Shown one piece after another: positions 34,346 through 43,415 of a stretch of DNA of 64,000 nt (positions are counted from its first letter, which is position 1; the number at the start of each line of letters is the position of its first letter). The notes beneath the pieces are model-generated. The model had not been told where the DNA came from and did not search any database. It saw nothing but the letters and a program-made list of their open reading frames with translations. Source of the DNA: an uncultured Lachnospiraceae bacterium (GTDB lineage Bacteria; Bacillota; Clostridia; Lachnospirales; Lachnospiraceae); assembly GCA_910576895.1 (NCBI GenBank), contig CAJTJZ010000017.1:1-64000 (forward strand), read 5' to 3'. A program made the translations under genes and the position numbers.

Positions 34346-34843
34346 TCAAGATTCATTCTGAACTTTAAAAATAATTTCATCAAAAGATATTGGAGCATAA
34401 TTTATTCTTTCAACAGAAACACAATAATGTTGTTTACTAAATGTTTTTATTATTGGGGAATTATGAACATGCCCAAAAATATTTGCATAAGGCATATTTT
34501 CGTTTATATATAAAGGTTCATGAGATAGAATCCAAAAGTTTCTAATAATGATTGGATAATCATATACTTCTTGAAATCCTGCCTTTCGATAATAATGATT
34601 AGAATTCATGTCATGATTTCCCTTTACAAGAAACTTTATTCCCTTTAACTGTTTTAAAAGAAATTCTTCTTGATTTGTTGCCCCAAAATCTCCTAAAACA
34701 TATACAGAATCTTCCTCACTTACAATTTCATTCCATTTTGTTATCAATTTCTCATTCATTTCAATAGCATTTTTAAAGGGTCTATTTTCATATCTTCTTA
34801 TATTTTCTTCAGAAAAATGTGTATCTGCAATAAAATAAATCAT
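34346..34843 (-). CDS. Metallophosphoesterase
   Basis: A 165-residue calcineurin-like phosphoesterase starting at ATG 34843 (AGGCAGG 7 bases upstream; the longest frame starts at 34891). Metal-binding motifs in order: FIADTHF (D-x-H), LGDFG (GD), KGNHD (GNH), LSHEPL (H) and FGHVHN (GHxH). All expected ligands are present. Small stand-alone members act on phosphoesters, possibly nucleotides or RNA ends; the substrate is unknown. Confidence 0.88.
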   Translation of the reverse strand: MIYFIADTHFSEENIRRYENRPFKNAIEMNEKLITKWNEIVSEEDSVYVLGDFGATNQEEFLLKQLKGIKFLVKGNHDMNSNHYYRKAGFQEVYDYPIIIRNFWILSHEPLYINENMPYANIFGHVHNSPIIKTFSKQHYCVSVERINYAPISFDEIIFKVQNES

Positions 34844-34932
34844 AAGAATACCTGCCTTTCTTTCTATTACTACAAGTCTTATAAATTGCATTTATGAAAT
34901 ACGAAATTATTTTATATTTTCTTTATTTCTTT

Positions 34933-36261
34933 TCATATTTGCTTATTACAAATCTTCATATAAAGAATCCCTATGATATCTGCTAAAAACCAGCCTATAG
35001 GTATGGATACCCAAATACCGTATACTCCTATTTTCTGAAATTGTGACAGGAAATACGCAAGTGCTACTCTTGTGCCCAAAGATATCACTGTAAGAATTAA
35101 TGACATCTCTGGTTTATGAATTCCCCTATAATAGCCATATAATAAAAAAAGAATACCGATTCCTATATAAAACATACCTTCAATGATAAGATATTGTGTG
35201 CCTGTTTGTATAATATCAATTTCTTTTCTATTTACAAAAATTCTCATAAGATTTTTAGAAAATAAAACCACTATAATAGAAACCACTATACAAAATATTC
35301 CTGAAATCAGAAATGATTTTTTAATACATTCTTGTATTCTATTGTACTTTTTTGCACCATAATTTTGTGAAATAAAAAGAGAAAATGCATTACCAAACTC
35401 TTGTGCAGGCATATATGCTATGGTATCAATTTTTACAGCTATTGCAAATCCCGCCATAACCGTTGTACCAAAACTATTCACAAGCCCTTGAACCATTAAA
35501 ATTCCAAAATTCATGACTGACTGCTGCACCGATGCAGCAAAGGACATATGAAATATTTCAAAAATCTCGTTCTTTTGAAAATGTATATTAGAAAAATTTA
35601 TATGTAAATTTGGTTCTTTTATAAAAGAATAGATTGCAAGTCCAACTCCCGAAACAATTTGTGCAAATAGAGTGGCATAAGCAGCACCTTTAATACCAAA
35701 ATCTAAATACATAACAAAAAGTATATCTAATACAATATTCAATATAGATGCTATTCCAAGAAAAATTAGTGGTGTAATAGAATTACCGAAAGCTCTTAAC
35801 ATATAGGCATAATAATTATATAAAAAAACAAAAATAATTCCTAATAAAATTATTTGTACATAATCAGTAGTCATACTTACAATCTGATATGGCGTTTTTA
35901 ATAACTTGACAAACTGATTTATAGAACTTAATGTAATTATCTCAATTATTACAGAAATTATTCCAATAAAAATAAAAGCAATAACAATACTTGTTTTTTG
36001 TTTTTGTAAATTTCGTTCTCCACAATAATAGGATATTAGTGAACCACTGCCCATACATAATCCAATAATAATAGAGTATAAAAACGTAGTAAAAGTATAC
36101 GTGCTTCCTACTGCTGCAAGAGCATTCTCTCCCAGAAAATGTCCAACAATCAATGTATCAGAAATATTGTATATTTGCTGAAGCAAATTTCCTATCATCA
36201 TTGGTCCAGCAAAAAGAAGTATTGTTTTTACAATATTTCCTGATGTTAAATCATTTCTCAT
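34933..36261 (-). CDS. MATE-family efflux transporter
   Basis: A multidrug/toxic-compound extrusion protein of about 442 residues with 12 spans. NDLTSGNIVKTILLFAGPMMIGNLLQQIY and DTLIVGHFLGENALAAVGSTYTF (each a known MATE opening motif) mark the family, and the second half repeats the layout. It would exchange cations or metabolites against Na+ or H+. I prefer the ATG at 36261, with GAGG 6 bases upstream, over the ATG at 36273. Confidence 0.88.
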   Translation of the reverse strand: MRNDLTSGNIVKTILLFAGPMMIGNLLQQIYNISDTLIVGHFLGENALAAVGSTYTFTTFLYSIIIGLCMGSGSLISYYCGERNLQKQKTSIVIAFIFIGIISVIIEIITLSSINQFVKLLKTPYQIVSMTTDYVQIILLGIIFVFLYNYYAYMLRAFGNSITPLIFLGIASILNIVLDILFVMYLDFGIKGAAYATLFAQIVSGVGLAIYSFIKEPNLHINFSNIHFQKNEIFEIFHMSFAASVQQSVMNFGILMVQGLVNSFGTTVMAGFAIAVKIDTIAYMPAQEFGNAFSLFISQNYGAKKYNRIQECIKKSFLISGIFCIVVSIIVVLFSKNLMRIFVNRKEIDIIQTGTQYLIIEGMFYIGIGILFLLYGYYRGIHKPEMSLILTVISLGTRVALAYFLSQFQKIGVYGIWVSIPIGWFLADIIGILYMKICNKQI

Positions 36262-36336
36262 ATATAACCTCATTTTATGTTGTTTTTATTATTTTTCTCA
36301 ATGAAATATATAATATCATAAGATAATTTTCAAATC

Positions 36337-36807
36337 TTATTTCTTTATAACATCATAAAATGTATAATTTATTACTTTTTTTAAATCGGCTAATTCCATT
36401 TCTATTTGATAACCTACTTTACCACCACTAAATAAAATAGTATCCAAATTTTTTGCAGATAAATCAATTATCGTCTGAAAAGGCTTTTTTAATCCTATAG
36501 GAGAACAGCCTCCATGCACATACCCTGTTAATGGTAACAATTCTTTTTGTGGAATCATCTCAATACTTTTTTCATTTACACTTGCTGCACATTTTTTTAA
36601 ATCCAATTCATTTGCCACTGGTATCATAAAAACATAATAACATTTCGACTTTGCTACAGTTACTAATGTTTTGAATACCTTATTCTTATCTTCATGTAGA
36701 GCCTCAGCAACTTCAATACCATTCAATGCATTTGTATCTCCATAAAAATATTTTTTATATTTTATTTTTTTCTGGTCCAATATTCGCATAACATTTGTTT
36801 TTTCCAT
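36337..36807 (-). CDS. ybaK: Cys-tRNA(Pro) deacylase YbaK/EbsC family
   Basis: About 156 residues from ATG 36807 (the longer frame uses a TTG). YbaK proteins remove cysteine from wrongly charged tRNA(Pro). Seen: VFKTLVTVAKSKCYYVFMIPVANELDLKK (with the family Lys of the active site in the first part), GYVHGGCSPIGLKKPF and ILFSGGKVGYQIEM. These three blocks are standard for the family and the length fits. Confidence 0.88.
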   Translation of the reverse strand: MEKTNVMRILDQKKIKYKKYFYGDTNALNGIEVAEALHEDKNKVFKTLVTVAKSKCYYVFMIPVANELDLKKCAASVNEKSIEMIPQKELLPLTGYVHGGCSPIGLKKPFQTIIDLSAKNLDTILFSGGKVGYQIEMELADLKKVINYTFYDVIKK

Positions 36808-36841
36808 AAAATCACATCCCAATAATAATTCTTCACTTTTC

Positions 36842-36893
36842 TTTTGCTATGATAATATAATATCACTGTTTTATAGATAGTATCATAGCAAAA
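36842..36893. repeat. 13-bp perfect inverted repeat upstream of ybaK
   Basis: TTTTGCTATGATA (36842-36854) is repeated in perfect inverse at 36881-36893 with 26 bases between. It lies where the ybaK promoter is expected, so it may be a long hairpin or operator pair, or a very short mobile relic. Confidence 0.45.
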
Positions 36894-37007
36894 ATTTTGT
36901 AAAAAAACAATTCTTATTTCAATAAAATTAATATTTTGATGGAATATAGAAAAATTTTTGATAAACAAATTAAATTTAGGAAAGAGAAAAAAATGTAAAA
37001 AATATAA

Positions 37008-37035
37008 TTGACATTTTTAAAATATATGTTATGAT
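37008..37035 (+). promoter_or_regulatory. Promoter of the structured RNA
   Basis: Consensus -35 TTGACA (37008-37013), 16-base spacer, -10 TATGAT (37030-37035). Transcription should start near 37042, four bases before the closing stem of the RNA. Confidence 0.65.
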
Positions 37036-37041
37036 CTAAAA

Positions 37042-37250
37042 AATGATTAGATTTTCTGGTCTTAATGCTTTGGGGAAGCTCCAAGGTTGTTATTTATACA
37101 ATATTCACCACAATGTTCTGCGACACTTACTGGGTGTGTTCCCAGATGTTTTTAATAGTAGCCTACGGCAAAAACACCTGTGGAACACACCGAGTAAAAG
37201 TGTCAGAACAGAATTTATGTTTATTTGCAGAAAATCTAATCTATTTTTTA
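37042..37250 (+). ncRNA. Structured non-coding RNA, possibly 6S RNA
   Basis: About 205 bases form a rod. A perfect 13-bp closing stem ATTAGATTTTCTG (37046-37058) with CAGAAAATCTAAT (37228-37240) is followed by a T-rich tail. Inside is an open region with a small hairpin (CTTTGG/CCAAGG, 37069-37087), then a long broken apical stem: GTTCTG with CAGAAC, ACACTT with AAGTGT, GGTGTGTTCC with GGAACACACC, GTTTTT with AAAAAC. It is preceded by a strong promoter and contains no credible gene. Size, rod shape, large internal loop and self-contained promoter fit 6S RNA, which binds sigma-A RNA polymerase, but I cannot confirm by conserved sequence; another RNA class is possible. Confidence 0.6.
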
Positions 37251-37462
37251 TTTCTTTCATTATTTTTTTGTTCATTATAATTTCCAGCCTTAAAGTCTTG
37301 TATACACTTCCTTATTTCCTTATTATTTCTTCCTTATCATTCCTTCCTTATACTAACATTGAAACATCATAAGATCTATGATATGATAAAAGCAAGATAA
37401 AATATTAAATTAAAAGTAAATTATGAGCAAAAGGGAACGATATAATATAAGGAGTGATACTA

Positions 37463-38161
37463 TTGGAAAAAGTTATTGTTTTTGATTTAGGTGGAACACT
37501 AATGCAATATAAAGGTATGCCGCATTCTTGGATTTCCTATTATGAGCATTGTTTTGAATTAGTAAATAAACATTTTCACTTCGGTTTATCAAAAATGGAA
37601 ATTATGCAGTCGGTAGAAATTTTAAAACAATATAATCCAAGATATCAACCAAGGAAAATAGAATATTCTTCAGAATTTTTATTTATGGAAGCGACAAAAC
37701 ATTGGAATGTTTCAAAACCGATAGAAGAAATAATAGATTCTTTTTTTAGCAATATGCAGCTAATGGCAGAAATATATGAAGATACCATGCTGGTAATAAA
37801 AGAATTAAAAAATCGAAATTATAAAATTGCTGTTTTAACAAATTTGCCATCTTCTATGCCTGATCGTATTTTTAAAAAAGATATTCCCGAAATTATATCG
37901 GTACTTGATTTATATGTTTCTTCGGAAAGCTGTGGATATAGAAAACCAAATAAGGCTGGATTAGAATATATTGCAGATTATTATAATATTAATATAGAAA
38001 ATTTAATTTTTGTTGGTGATGAAAAACTTGATATAGAAACTGCTAAAAACGCAAATTGTAAATCTATTTTAATATGTAGAGATCAAAGTCAAAAGAATTA
38101 TAAACAAGATAAAACCATTTGTAATTTAAAAGAATTATTAATGTTAGATATTTTAACATAA
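37463..38161 (+). CDS. HAD-superfamily hydrolase
   Basis: About 233 residues. Motif I KVIVFDLGGTLMQY (nucleophile Asp), motif II IAVLTNLP (Thr), motif III Lys in CGYRKPNKAGLEY and motif IV FVGDEKLDIETAKNA are all present, with a helical cap between I and II. It is a small-molecule phosphatase or phosphoglycolate-phosphatase-like enzyme of unknown substrate. The start is probably TTG at 37463 with AGGAG 8 bases upstream; the GTG at 37454 is too close to that site. Confidence 0.85.
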   Translation: MEKVIVFDLGGTLMQYKGMPHSWISYYEHCFELVNKHFHFGLSKMEIMQSVEILKQYNPRYQPRKIEYSSEFLFMEATKHWNVSKPIEEIIDSFFSNMQLMAEIYEDTMLVIKELKNRNYKIAVLTNLPSSMPDRIFKKDIPEIISVLDLYVSSESCGYRKPNKAGLEYIADYYNINIENLIFVGDEKLDIETAKNANCKSILICRDQSQKNYKQDKTICNLKELLMLDILT

Positions 38162-38219
38162 CAACATAACTATTATATTGATAACAATACAGGAAATATC
38201 ATTGGAGGAAAAGAATGTT

Positions 38220-39482
38220 ATGCCAGTAATTATAAAATTTTATTTTAATAAGATCATAGGAAGTTTGCGAATATTTTTAAAATGGTCTTTTTTCTCATTC
38301 ATCACAGGACTTGTCGTTGGAGTCTTTAGTATTTTATTTGCATATTGTATGAACTTTGCAACAACATTTCGAACAGAACATGGAGAGATTATCTATTTTC
38401 TTCCCTTTGCTGGCCTTGTAATTGTTGGTCTTTATAGTTTATTTGAATATAAAAATGATAAAGGTACAAATCTTGTATTATCAACAATTCATGCAGAAGC
38501 AGAACTGCCATTTAAAATGGCACCTTTGATTTTTATTTCTACTGTAATAACGCATTTCTTTGGCGGTTCAGCAGGTAGAGAGGGTGCAGCATTACAGCTT
38601 GGCGGAAGTATTGGAAATCAACTAGGGCGTTGGTTTCATATGGATGATCAGGACAAGCGAGTACTTGTTATGTGTGGTATGAGTGCTGCCTTTTCTGCAT
38701 TATTTGGTACACCAGTAGCAGCAGCAATTTTTTCTATGGAAGTTGTCAGTGTTGGAGTTATGTATTATGCAGCACTTGTTCCTTGTGTATTTTCTTCTCT
38801 GATAGCATCACACTTTGCAGCAGATATGGGAATGCATGGAGAAAATTTTAAAGTGCTTGCAATTCCAGCTTTTTCTCTTTTGCCTGCAATAAAAATTATT
38901 ATTTTAGCTATGTTATGTGCAGGAATCAGTGTTATTTTTTGTATTCTTCTTCATGGAACAGGAGATCTCTATAGAAAATATTTAAAAAATCCTTATCTTA
39001 GAATTTTTGTAGCAGGTTGTTTGATTGTCTTATTGACATTATTACTAGGAACGAAGGATTATAATGGTGCTGGTATCCCTGTTATTACAAGAGCAATTGC
39101 TGGAAAAACCGTATCGCTTGCTTTCTTCTTTAAAATGTTATTTACCGTAATAACAATTGAAGCTGGTTTTAAAGGCGGGGAAATTGTACCATCTTTTTTT
39201 ATTGGAGCTACTTTTGGATGTCTGTTTGGACAAATTGCTGGAATCTCTCCTTCTCTTTGTGCAGCAGCAGGAATGGCAGCCGTTTTTTGTGGTGTAACCA
39301 ATTGTCCTATTAGTTCTATGTTGATTGCATTTGAAATGTTTGGATTTAAAGGAGTGCCTTATTTCCTGCTTGCAGTAGCGGTAAGTTATATGCTATCAGG
39401 ATATTATGGCTTATATCATGATCAAACCATTGTATATTCAAAATATAAAGCAAGATATGTAAATGTAAAAGCAAAAGATTAA
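38220..39482 (+). CDS. ClC-type chloride channel/antiporter
   Basis: About 420 residues with 10 or more spans. Selectivity motifs: GGSAGREGAALQLGGSIG (with the gating Glu in GREGA), GFKGGEIVPSFFIGATFG, and the Ser/Tyr regions of ClC proteins. No C-terminal CBS domains. It moves Cl- or similar anions, often in exchange for protons, or fluoride in some branches. The start is the ATG at 38220 with GGAGG upstream. Its stop overlaps the stop of the convergent symporter gene by four bases. Confidence 0.88.
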   Translation: MPVIIKFYFNKIIGSLRIFLKWSFFSFITGLVVGVFSILFAYCMNFATTFRTEHGEIIYFLPFAGLVIVGLYSLFEYKNDKGTNLVLSTIHAEAELPFKMAPLIFISTVITHFFGGSAGREGAALQLGGSIGNQLGRWFHMDDQDKRVLVMCGMSAAFSALFGTPVAAAIFSMEVVSVGVMYYAALVPCVFSSLIASHFAADMGMHGENFKVLAIPAFSLLPAIKIIILAMLCAGISVIFCILLHGTGDLYRKYLKNPYLRIFVAGCLIVLLTLLLGTKDYNGAGIPVITRAIAGKTVSLAFFFKMLFTVITIEAGFKGGEIVPSFFIGATFGCLFGQIAGISPSLCAAAGMAAVFCGVTNCPISSMLIAFEMFGFKGVPYFLLAVAVSYMLSGYYGLYHDQTIVYSKYKARYVNVKAKD

Positions 39483-40861
39483 AGTTTCTTTTGATATTCT
39501 TTACTAGTATATACTACTTGATTACTCATAACAAGAATACAAATTAAATTAGGAATTGCCATAAGTCCATTTGCAATATCGGAAAAACTCCATGCAATCT
39601 TAACTGTTGTTATTGCACCAAAACAAGTGATAACAGAAAAAAGAATTCGGTAAATAATAATACTATCTTGTTTTCCTTTCCATAAATATTCAAATGCCTT
39701 TTCTCCTAAATATTCCCATCCAATAATAGTAGAAAATGCAAACATTACTAAAGAAATGCTGACAAGAATAACACCAAAGTTACCAAGCACTGTATAAAAA
39801 GCTGCCATTGTAAGAGCTGCACCTTCTAGTAATTCGCCTGCTTCATTTCTTACACCAAGCATTCCCGAACTCGCAATTAAAAGACCTGTAACAGAACAGA
39901 CAAGAATGGTATCAAAAAATGTTCCTGTCATATTAATATAACCTTGTTTTACTGGATCATTAGTTTTTGCAGCAGCAGCGGCAATGGCAGCAGAACCCAT
40001 ACCTGCTTCATTGGAAAAGATACCACGTGCGATTCCCCAATGCATAGAATGAAAAAGACCTGTTGTAATTGTACCACCTACTCCTCCTGCAATCGAAGAA
40101 ATGGAAAATGCACTGGAAAAAATCTGTATAAGCCCTTCTGGAACTTTTTCTATATTTCCAATAATCACAATGATTCCTGCAACAATATAAAAAACAGCCA
40201 TCATTGGAACAACTGTCTTAGAAACTTTAGAAATAGAAGAAATTCCACCAATTGTAATTATAAAAACGAGAAACATTAAAATAATTCCTACTATATATTT
40301 TGGAATATGAAATGCTGTTATTAATGCAGAAGAAATCGAATTTGCCTGTGTCATATTGCCAATACCAAATGATGCAAGCACAGTAAATACTGCAAATCCA
40401 ATTCCCATAATCTGTCCTATGATTTTATGTTTCCATGCTTTCATTGTGTACATAGGACCGCCTACAAATTCTCCATCTTCATTTATAGTACGGTAATTTA
40501 CTGCAAGCATACACTCTGCAAATTTTGTTGATAATCCAAAACAAGCAGATAAGCACATCCATACAATCGCACCCGGTCCACCAAGTACCATAGCTGTCGC
40601 TACTCCAACAATATTTCCTGTTCCAATTGTAGCAGCAAGTGATGTCATTAATGCAGAAAATGGAGAAATCCCTCCATCTCCTGCATTTTGTGCTTCTTTG
40701 CCAAAAACAAGCTTTAATGCATATGGCAGATTTCTCCATGTTAGAAAATTCATACGGATTGTCAAAAAAATTCCTGTTCCCATTAAAAGAACCAGCATAG
40801 CAGGTCCCCAAACAATCTTATCTACTTTCTCTAAAAGTTCCTGTAGCTGTTTTAAATCCAT
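39479..40861 (-). CDS. Sodium:alanine (AGCS) symporter
   Basis: A 460-residue transporter of the alanine/glycine:cation symporter family: NAGDGGISPFSALMTSLAATIGTGNIVGVATA is the family signature (read in two parts), followed by GPGAIVWMCLSACFG and the later GIARGIFSNEAGMGSAAIAAAAA. It imports alanine or glycine with Na+. It follows aroA by 14 bases in the same direction and may be cotranscribed. Ribosome site AGGAG. Confidence 0.9.
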   Translation of the reverse strand: MDLKQLQELLEKVDKIVWGPAMLVLLMGTGIFLTIRMNFLTWRNLPYALKLVFGKEAQNAGDGGISPFSALMTSLAATIGTGNIVGVATAMVLGGPGAIVWMCLSACFGLSTKFAECMLAVNYRTINEDGEFVGGPMYTMKAWKHKIIGQIMGIGFAVFTVLASFGIGNMTQANSISSALITAFHIPKYIVGIILMFLVFIITIGGISSISKVSKTVVPMMAVFYIVAGIIVIIGNIEKVPEGLIQIFSSAFSISSIAGGVGGTITTGLFHSMHWGIARGIFSNEAGMGSAAIAAAAAKTNDPVKQGYINMTGTFFDTILVCSVTGLLIASSGMLGVRNEAGELLEGAALTMAAFYTVLGNFGVILVSISLVMFAFSTIIGWEYLGEKAFEYLWKGKQDSIIIYRILFSVITCFGAITTVKIAWSFSDIANGLMAIPNLICILVMSNQVVYTSKEYQKKL

Positions 40862-40875
40862 AGATTCTCCTATTT

Positions 40876-42252
40876 TTATTTTTTATATAAAACATTTTCT
40901 AATTCATCAAAATAATGCCGAAATGTTTTTGCACAACATTCAGGATTCTTTATACTAATTCCATTTGCTCGCAAACCAATCAAAGAAAATCCCATAGCAA
41001 TTCTATGATCTTCATATGTTTCTATTTCTGCAGGTTTTGGTTCTCCCGGTTCAATACGCAGTCCATGTTCGATTTCTTCACAAACAATTCCCATTCTCTG
41101 CAATTCTGTTTTTATTGCCATCAGACGATCACTCTCTTGAAAGCGAATATGATCAATTCCTATTATTCTTGTTTCTGAATCTGCAAATACTGCAAGTGCT
41201 GCTAATGTCATGGTTTGATCTGAACAAGCTGTTAAATCTGCACAAATACCATGAAAATTACCTGTTCCTTCCATTACAATGCCTTCTGGTTCTTCCCAAA
41301 GTGTTGCTCCCATTTCTTGTAAAATAGTAAGAAATGCAATATCTCCCTGCAAAGAAGTTTTATATACATTTTTTACTAATACACGTCTTCCAAGTAGTAG
41401 TGCCATAGCATAAAAATAACAGGCAGCAGAAACATCTGGTTCAATCTGATAATCCATAGCATGATATTTTTGCCCCGGTGCAATAAAAAATGTTTTATTT
41501 TCTTCTCTATCTACATGAACTCCAAATTGTTCCATCATTTTTATTGTTATTTCAATATATGCCATGCCATGCGTTCCTATTACATGAACCTTAAGTCCAT
41601 GTTCAAATAAAGGAGCTGTAATTAAAAGAGCACTTAAAAACTGGCTGCTTTTTTCAATATCAACCGTTACTTCCACTTCTGCTTTGACTTCTATTTCTGT
41701 TCCCGTTTCTATTTCCTTTTCTACTTCTGCTTCTTTTTGTGTTATTTTAGAATTACCTATAGAAATCGGAAGAAATCCCTCTCTTTCATGATATATTATT
41801 TTTGCACCAAGACATTCCAAGGCATGAAATAAGGAGTCCATAGTTCTTTTCTTCATTTGTTCTGATGCATTAATCTTATATTCTCCATTAGAAAGTCCCA
41901 GCAATGCTGTTAAAAATCTTGCTGCTGTACCTGCACTTCCAACATAAATTTCAGCTTTCTGTTTTGGAATTTTTCCTCCAAGTCCTACAACAGTAATTTC
42001 TTTCGTTCTTTCACAACCCTCTGCCTCAAAGCCAAGACTTTGCAAACTGCTTAAAAAATATTTAGAATCATCACTAAATAATGCATTCTTTAAATGACTT
42101 GTACCCTCTGCAAGTGCTGCAATTAAAAGTGCACGATTTGTAATACTTTTTGATCCCGGTACACAGGCAGAAATCATTGCAGATTCTAAATTATAATTGT
42201 GTTGTTTTTCTTTCTTATTGTAAACAGGATGTACTTGATAAATTTTCTCCAT
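40876..42252 (-). CDS. aroA: EPSP synthase (3-phosphoshikimate 1-carboxyvinyltransferase)
   Basis: A 458-residue enzyme of the shikimate pathway, joining PEP to shikimate 3-phosphate. Seen: PGSKSITNRALLIAALAEG, YVGSAGTAARFLTALLG, KSSQFLSALLITAP, EPDVSAACYFYA, DQTMTLAALAVFA, RFQESDRL and ETYEDHRIAMGFSL. It is 20-30 residues longer than usual because of a Glu/Val-rich insert (about residues 172-200, EKEIETGTEIEVKAEVEV) in the first half, just before the conserved IEKSSQF turn. The DNA there is a string of similar GAA/GTA-like codons and may have grown by repeat expansion. Good AAGGAG site. Confidence 0.93.
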   Translation of the reverse strand: MEKIYQVHPVYNKKEKQHNYNLESAMISACVPGSKSITNRALLIAALAEGTSHLKNALFSDDSKYFLSSLQSLGFEAEGCERTKEITVVGLGGKIPKQKAEIYVGSAGTAARFLTALLGLSNGEYKINASEQMKKRTMDSLFHALECLGAKIIYHEREGFLPISIGNSKITQKEAEVEKEIETGTEIEVKAEVEVTVDIEKSSQFLSALLITAPLFEHGLKVHVIGTHGMAYIEITIKMMEQFGVHVDREENKTFFIAPGQKYHAMDYQIEPDVSAACYFYAMALLLGRRVLVKNVYKTSLQGDIAFLTILQEMGATLWEEPEGIVMEGTGNFHGICADLTACSDQTMTLAALAVFADSETRIIGIDHIRFQESDRLMAIKTELQRMGIVCEEIEHGLRIEPGEPKPAEIETYEDHRIAMGFSLIGLRANGISIKNPECCAKTFRHYFDELENVLYKK

Positions 42253-42340
42253 ATATTTCTCTCCTTAAACGTTTTTTATTCCCTTCTTTAAAAAACAAAT
42301 ACATCATTTCTTATATTATAAATAAATGATAAATATAATC

Positions 42341-42377
42341 AAAAAACTATCAGGAGCAGACAATGTTTGCTCCTGAT
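42341..42377 (-). terminator. Intrinsic terminator of the CobW operon
   Basis: ATCAGGAGCA (42349-42358) pairs with TGCTCCTGAT (42368-42377); on the minus strand a run AGTTTTTTG follows. It lies 37 bases after the stop of the gene at 42414. Confidence 0.8.
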
Positions 42378-42413
42378 AATGGCTTATCATTCTTTAAAAA
42401 AATTCTTTATTTA

Positions 42414-43370
42414 CTACATAAAATAAACAAATTCTTCTCTTGGTTTTTCGGCAGACTTTAGTCCATCTAAATAAAGAACAGGTCCTTTTCCACGATAATC
42501 TTTTTGAAATTCATATGCTACCGTTGCTGTAACTTGCACAAACTGTCGATTTTTTAAAGAATCTACTTGTTCCTCCAACCCTGCTTTTGCTTTACAAATA
42601 AAACCAATAAAAGTAGTATCATCTGCACAACATGTCATAGCAAATCTTCCCGGTACAAAACTTCCTTTTCGCATTTTTTCTGGCTTAAATACCATTCCCT
42701 TAAATGTTATCTGCTTTCCAATATATTTTTGCGGTTCATCCATTGCATCAATATACCAAATGCCAAAATCCTCATCTTCTAATGTAATATGCGAACTTTC
42801 TACATCAAATGGCAATTCTTCCTCTGGAAACTCAACATCTTCATCTGCTGCTTCAAAATAAACTTGTGCCCGTCCATTAATTGCACGTACATTTCGGCGA
42901 TAAGCAGCTCTTGGCGTTTCTATTGTACAACGATTAAAAATAACCATATCCGTTCCACTAAAATGTTCCATAATAATCGACCGCATATTACTTAAATACA
43001 TATCGAAAGTTTCTGCATTGACTAATGTAATAATTTGTACAATTACCCAGTCTTTTGGAAGTTCCATTTCCAAAAGTTTCTGTAATTGCCAGACACCATT
43101 ATATTCAATCATGACACGATCTGGACAATACTGCTGCCCACAAGATGTTAAAAACTCTGTGGTAAAGTCCTCCTGCTCCTCTACAGGTACAAGCACTGTA
43201 TGAAATTTTTTTAATATAGATTCTTCATACTCCTCCATACCTTCTTCACAGGCAAGCAACAATGTTTTCTCATTTTCAGAAGAAAATCCCGGATCTTGCA
43301 ATGTTTCCTGCATAAAACTTGTTTTACCACTTTCCAAAAAGCCTGTAATTACATATACTGGAATCTCCAT
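42414..43370 (-). CDS. CobW/G3E GTPase fused to a TIGR03943/DUF1980-like domain
   Basis: About 318 residues from ATG 43370 (GGGGGAA 8 bases upstream). Residues 1-180 are a G3E GTPase with Walker A VITGFLESGKTSF and a changed C-x-C-C region (no cysteine motif). The C-terminal half (FKGMVFKPEKMRKGSFVPGRF, MTCCADDTTFIGF) resembles the domain of the YcgQ/TIGR03943 proteins, which go with the YcgR-type permease. It follows, in the same direction, a His-rich CobW protein, so a job in metal handling at low zinc is likely. That is inference; the permease is not in the window. Confidence 0.78.
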   Translation of the reverse strand: MEIPVYVITGFLESGKTSFMQETLQDPGFSSENEKTLLLACEEGMEEYEESILKKFHTVLVPVEEQEDFTTEFLTSCGQQYCPDRVMIEYNGVWQLQKLLEMELPKDWVIVQIITLVNAETFDMYLSNMRSIIMEHFSGTDMVIFNRCTIETPRAAYRRNVRAINGRAQVYFEAADEDVEFPEEELPFDVESSHITLEDEDFGIWYIDAMDEPQKYIGKQITFKGMVFKPEKMRKGSFVPGRFAMTCCADDTTFIGFICKAKAGLEEQVDSLKNRQFVQVTATVAYEFQKDYRGKGPVLYLDGLKSAEKPREEFVYFM

Positions 43371-43415
43371 TTCTATTCCCCCAAACAATTGTAATTATTA
43401 TTCTTGTCCAGTAAT

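Noticed and set aside
37043..37372. Plus-strand open frames of 109 and 71 codons
   Set aside because: They lie over a strongly structured RNA gene, lack ribosome sites and have no protein-like composition.
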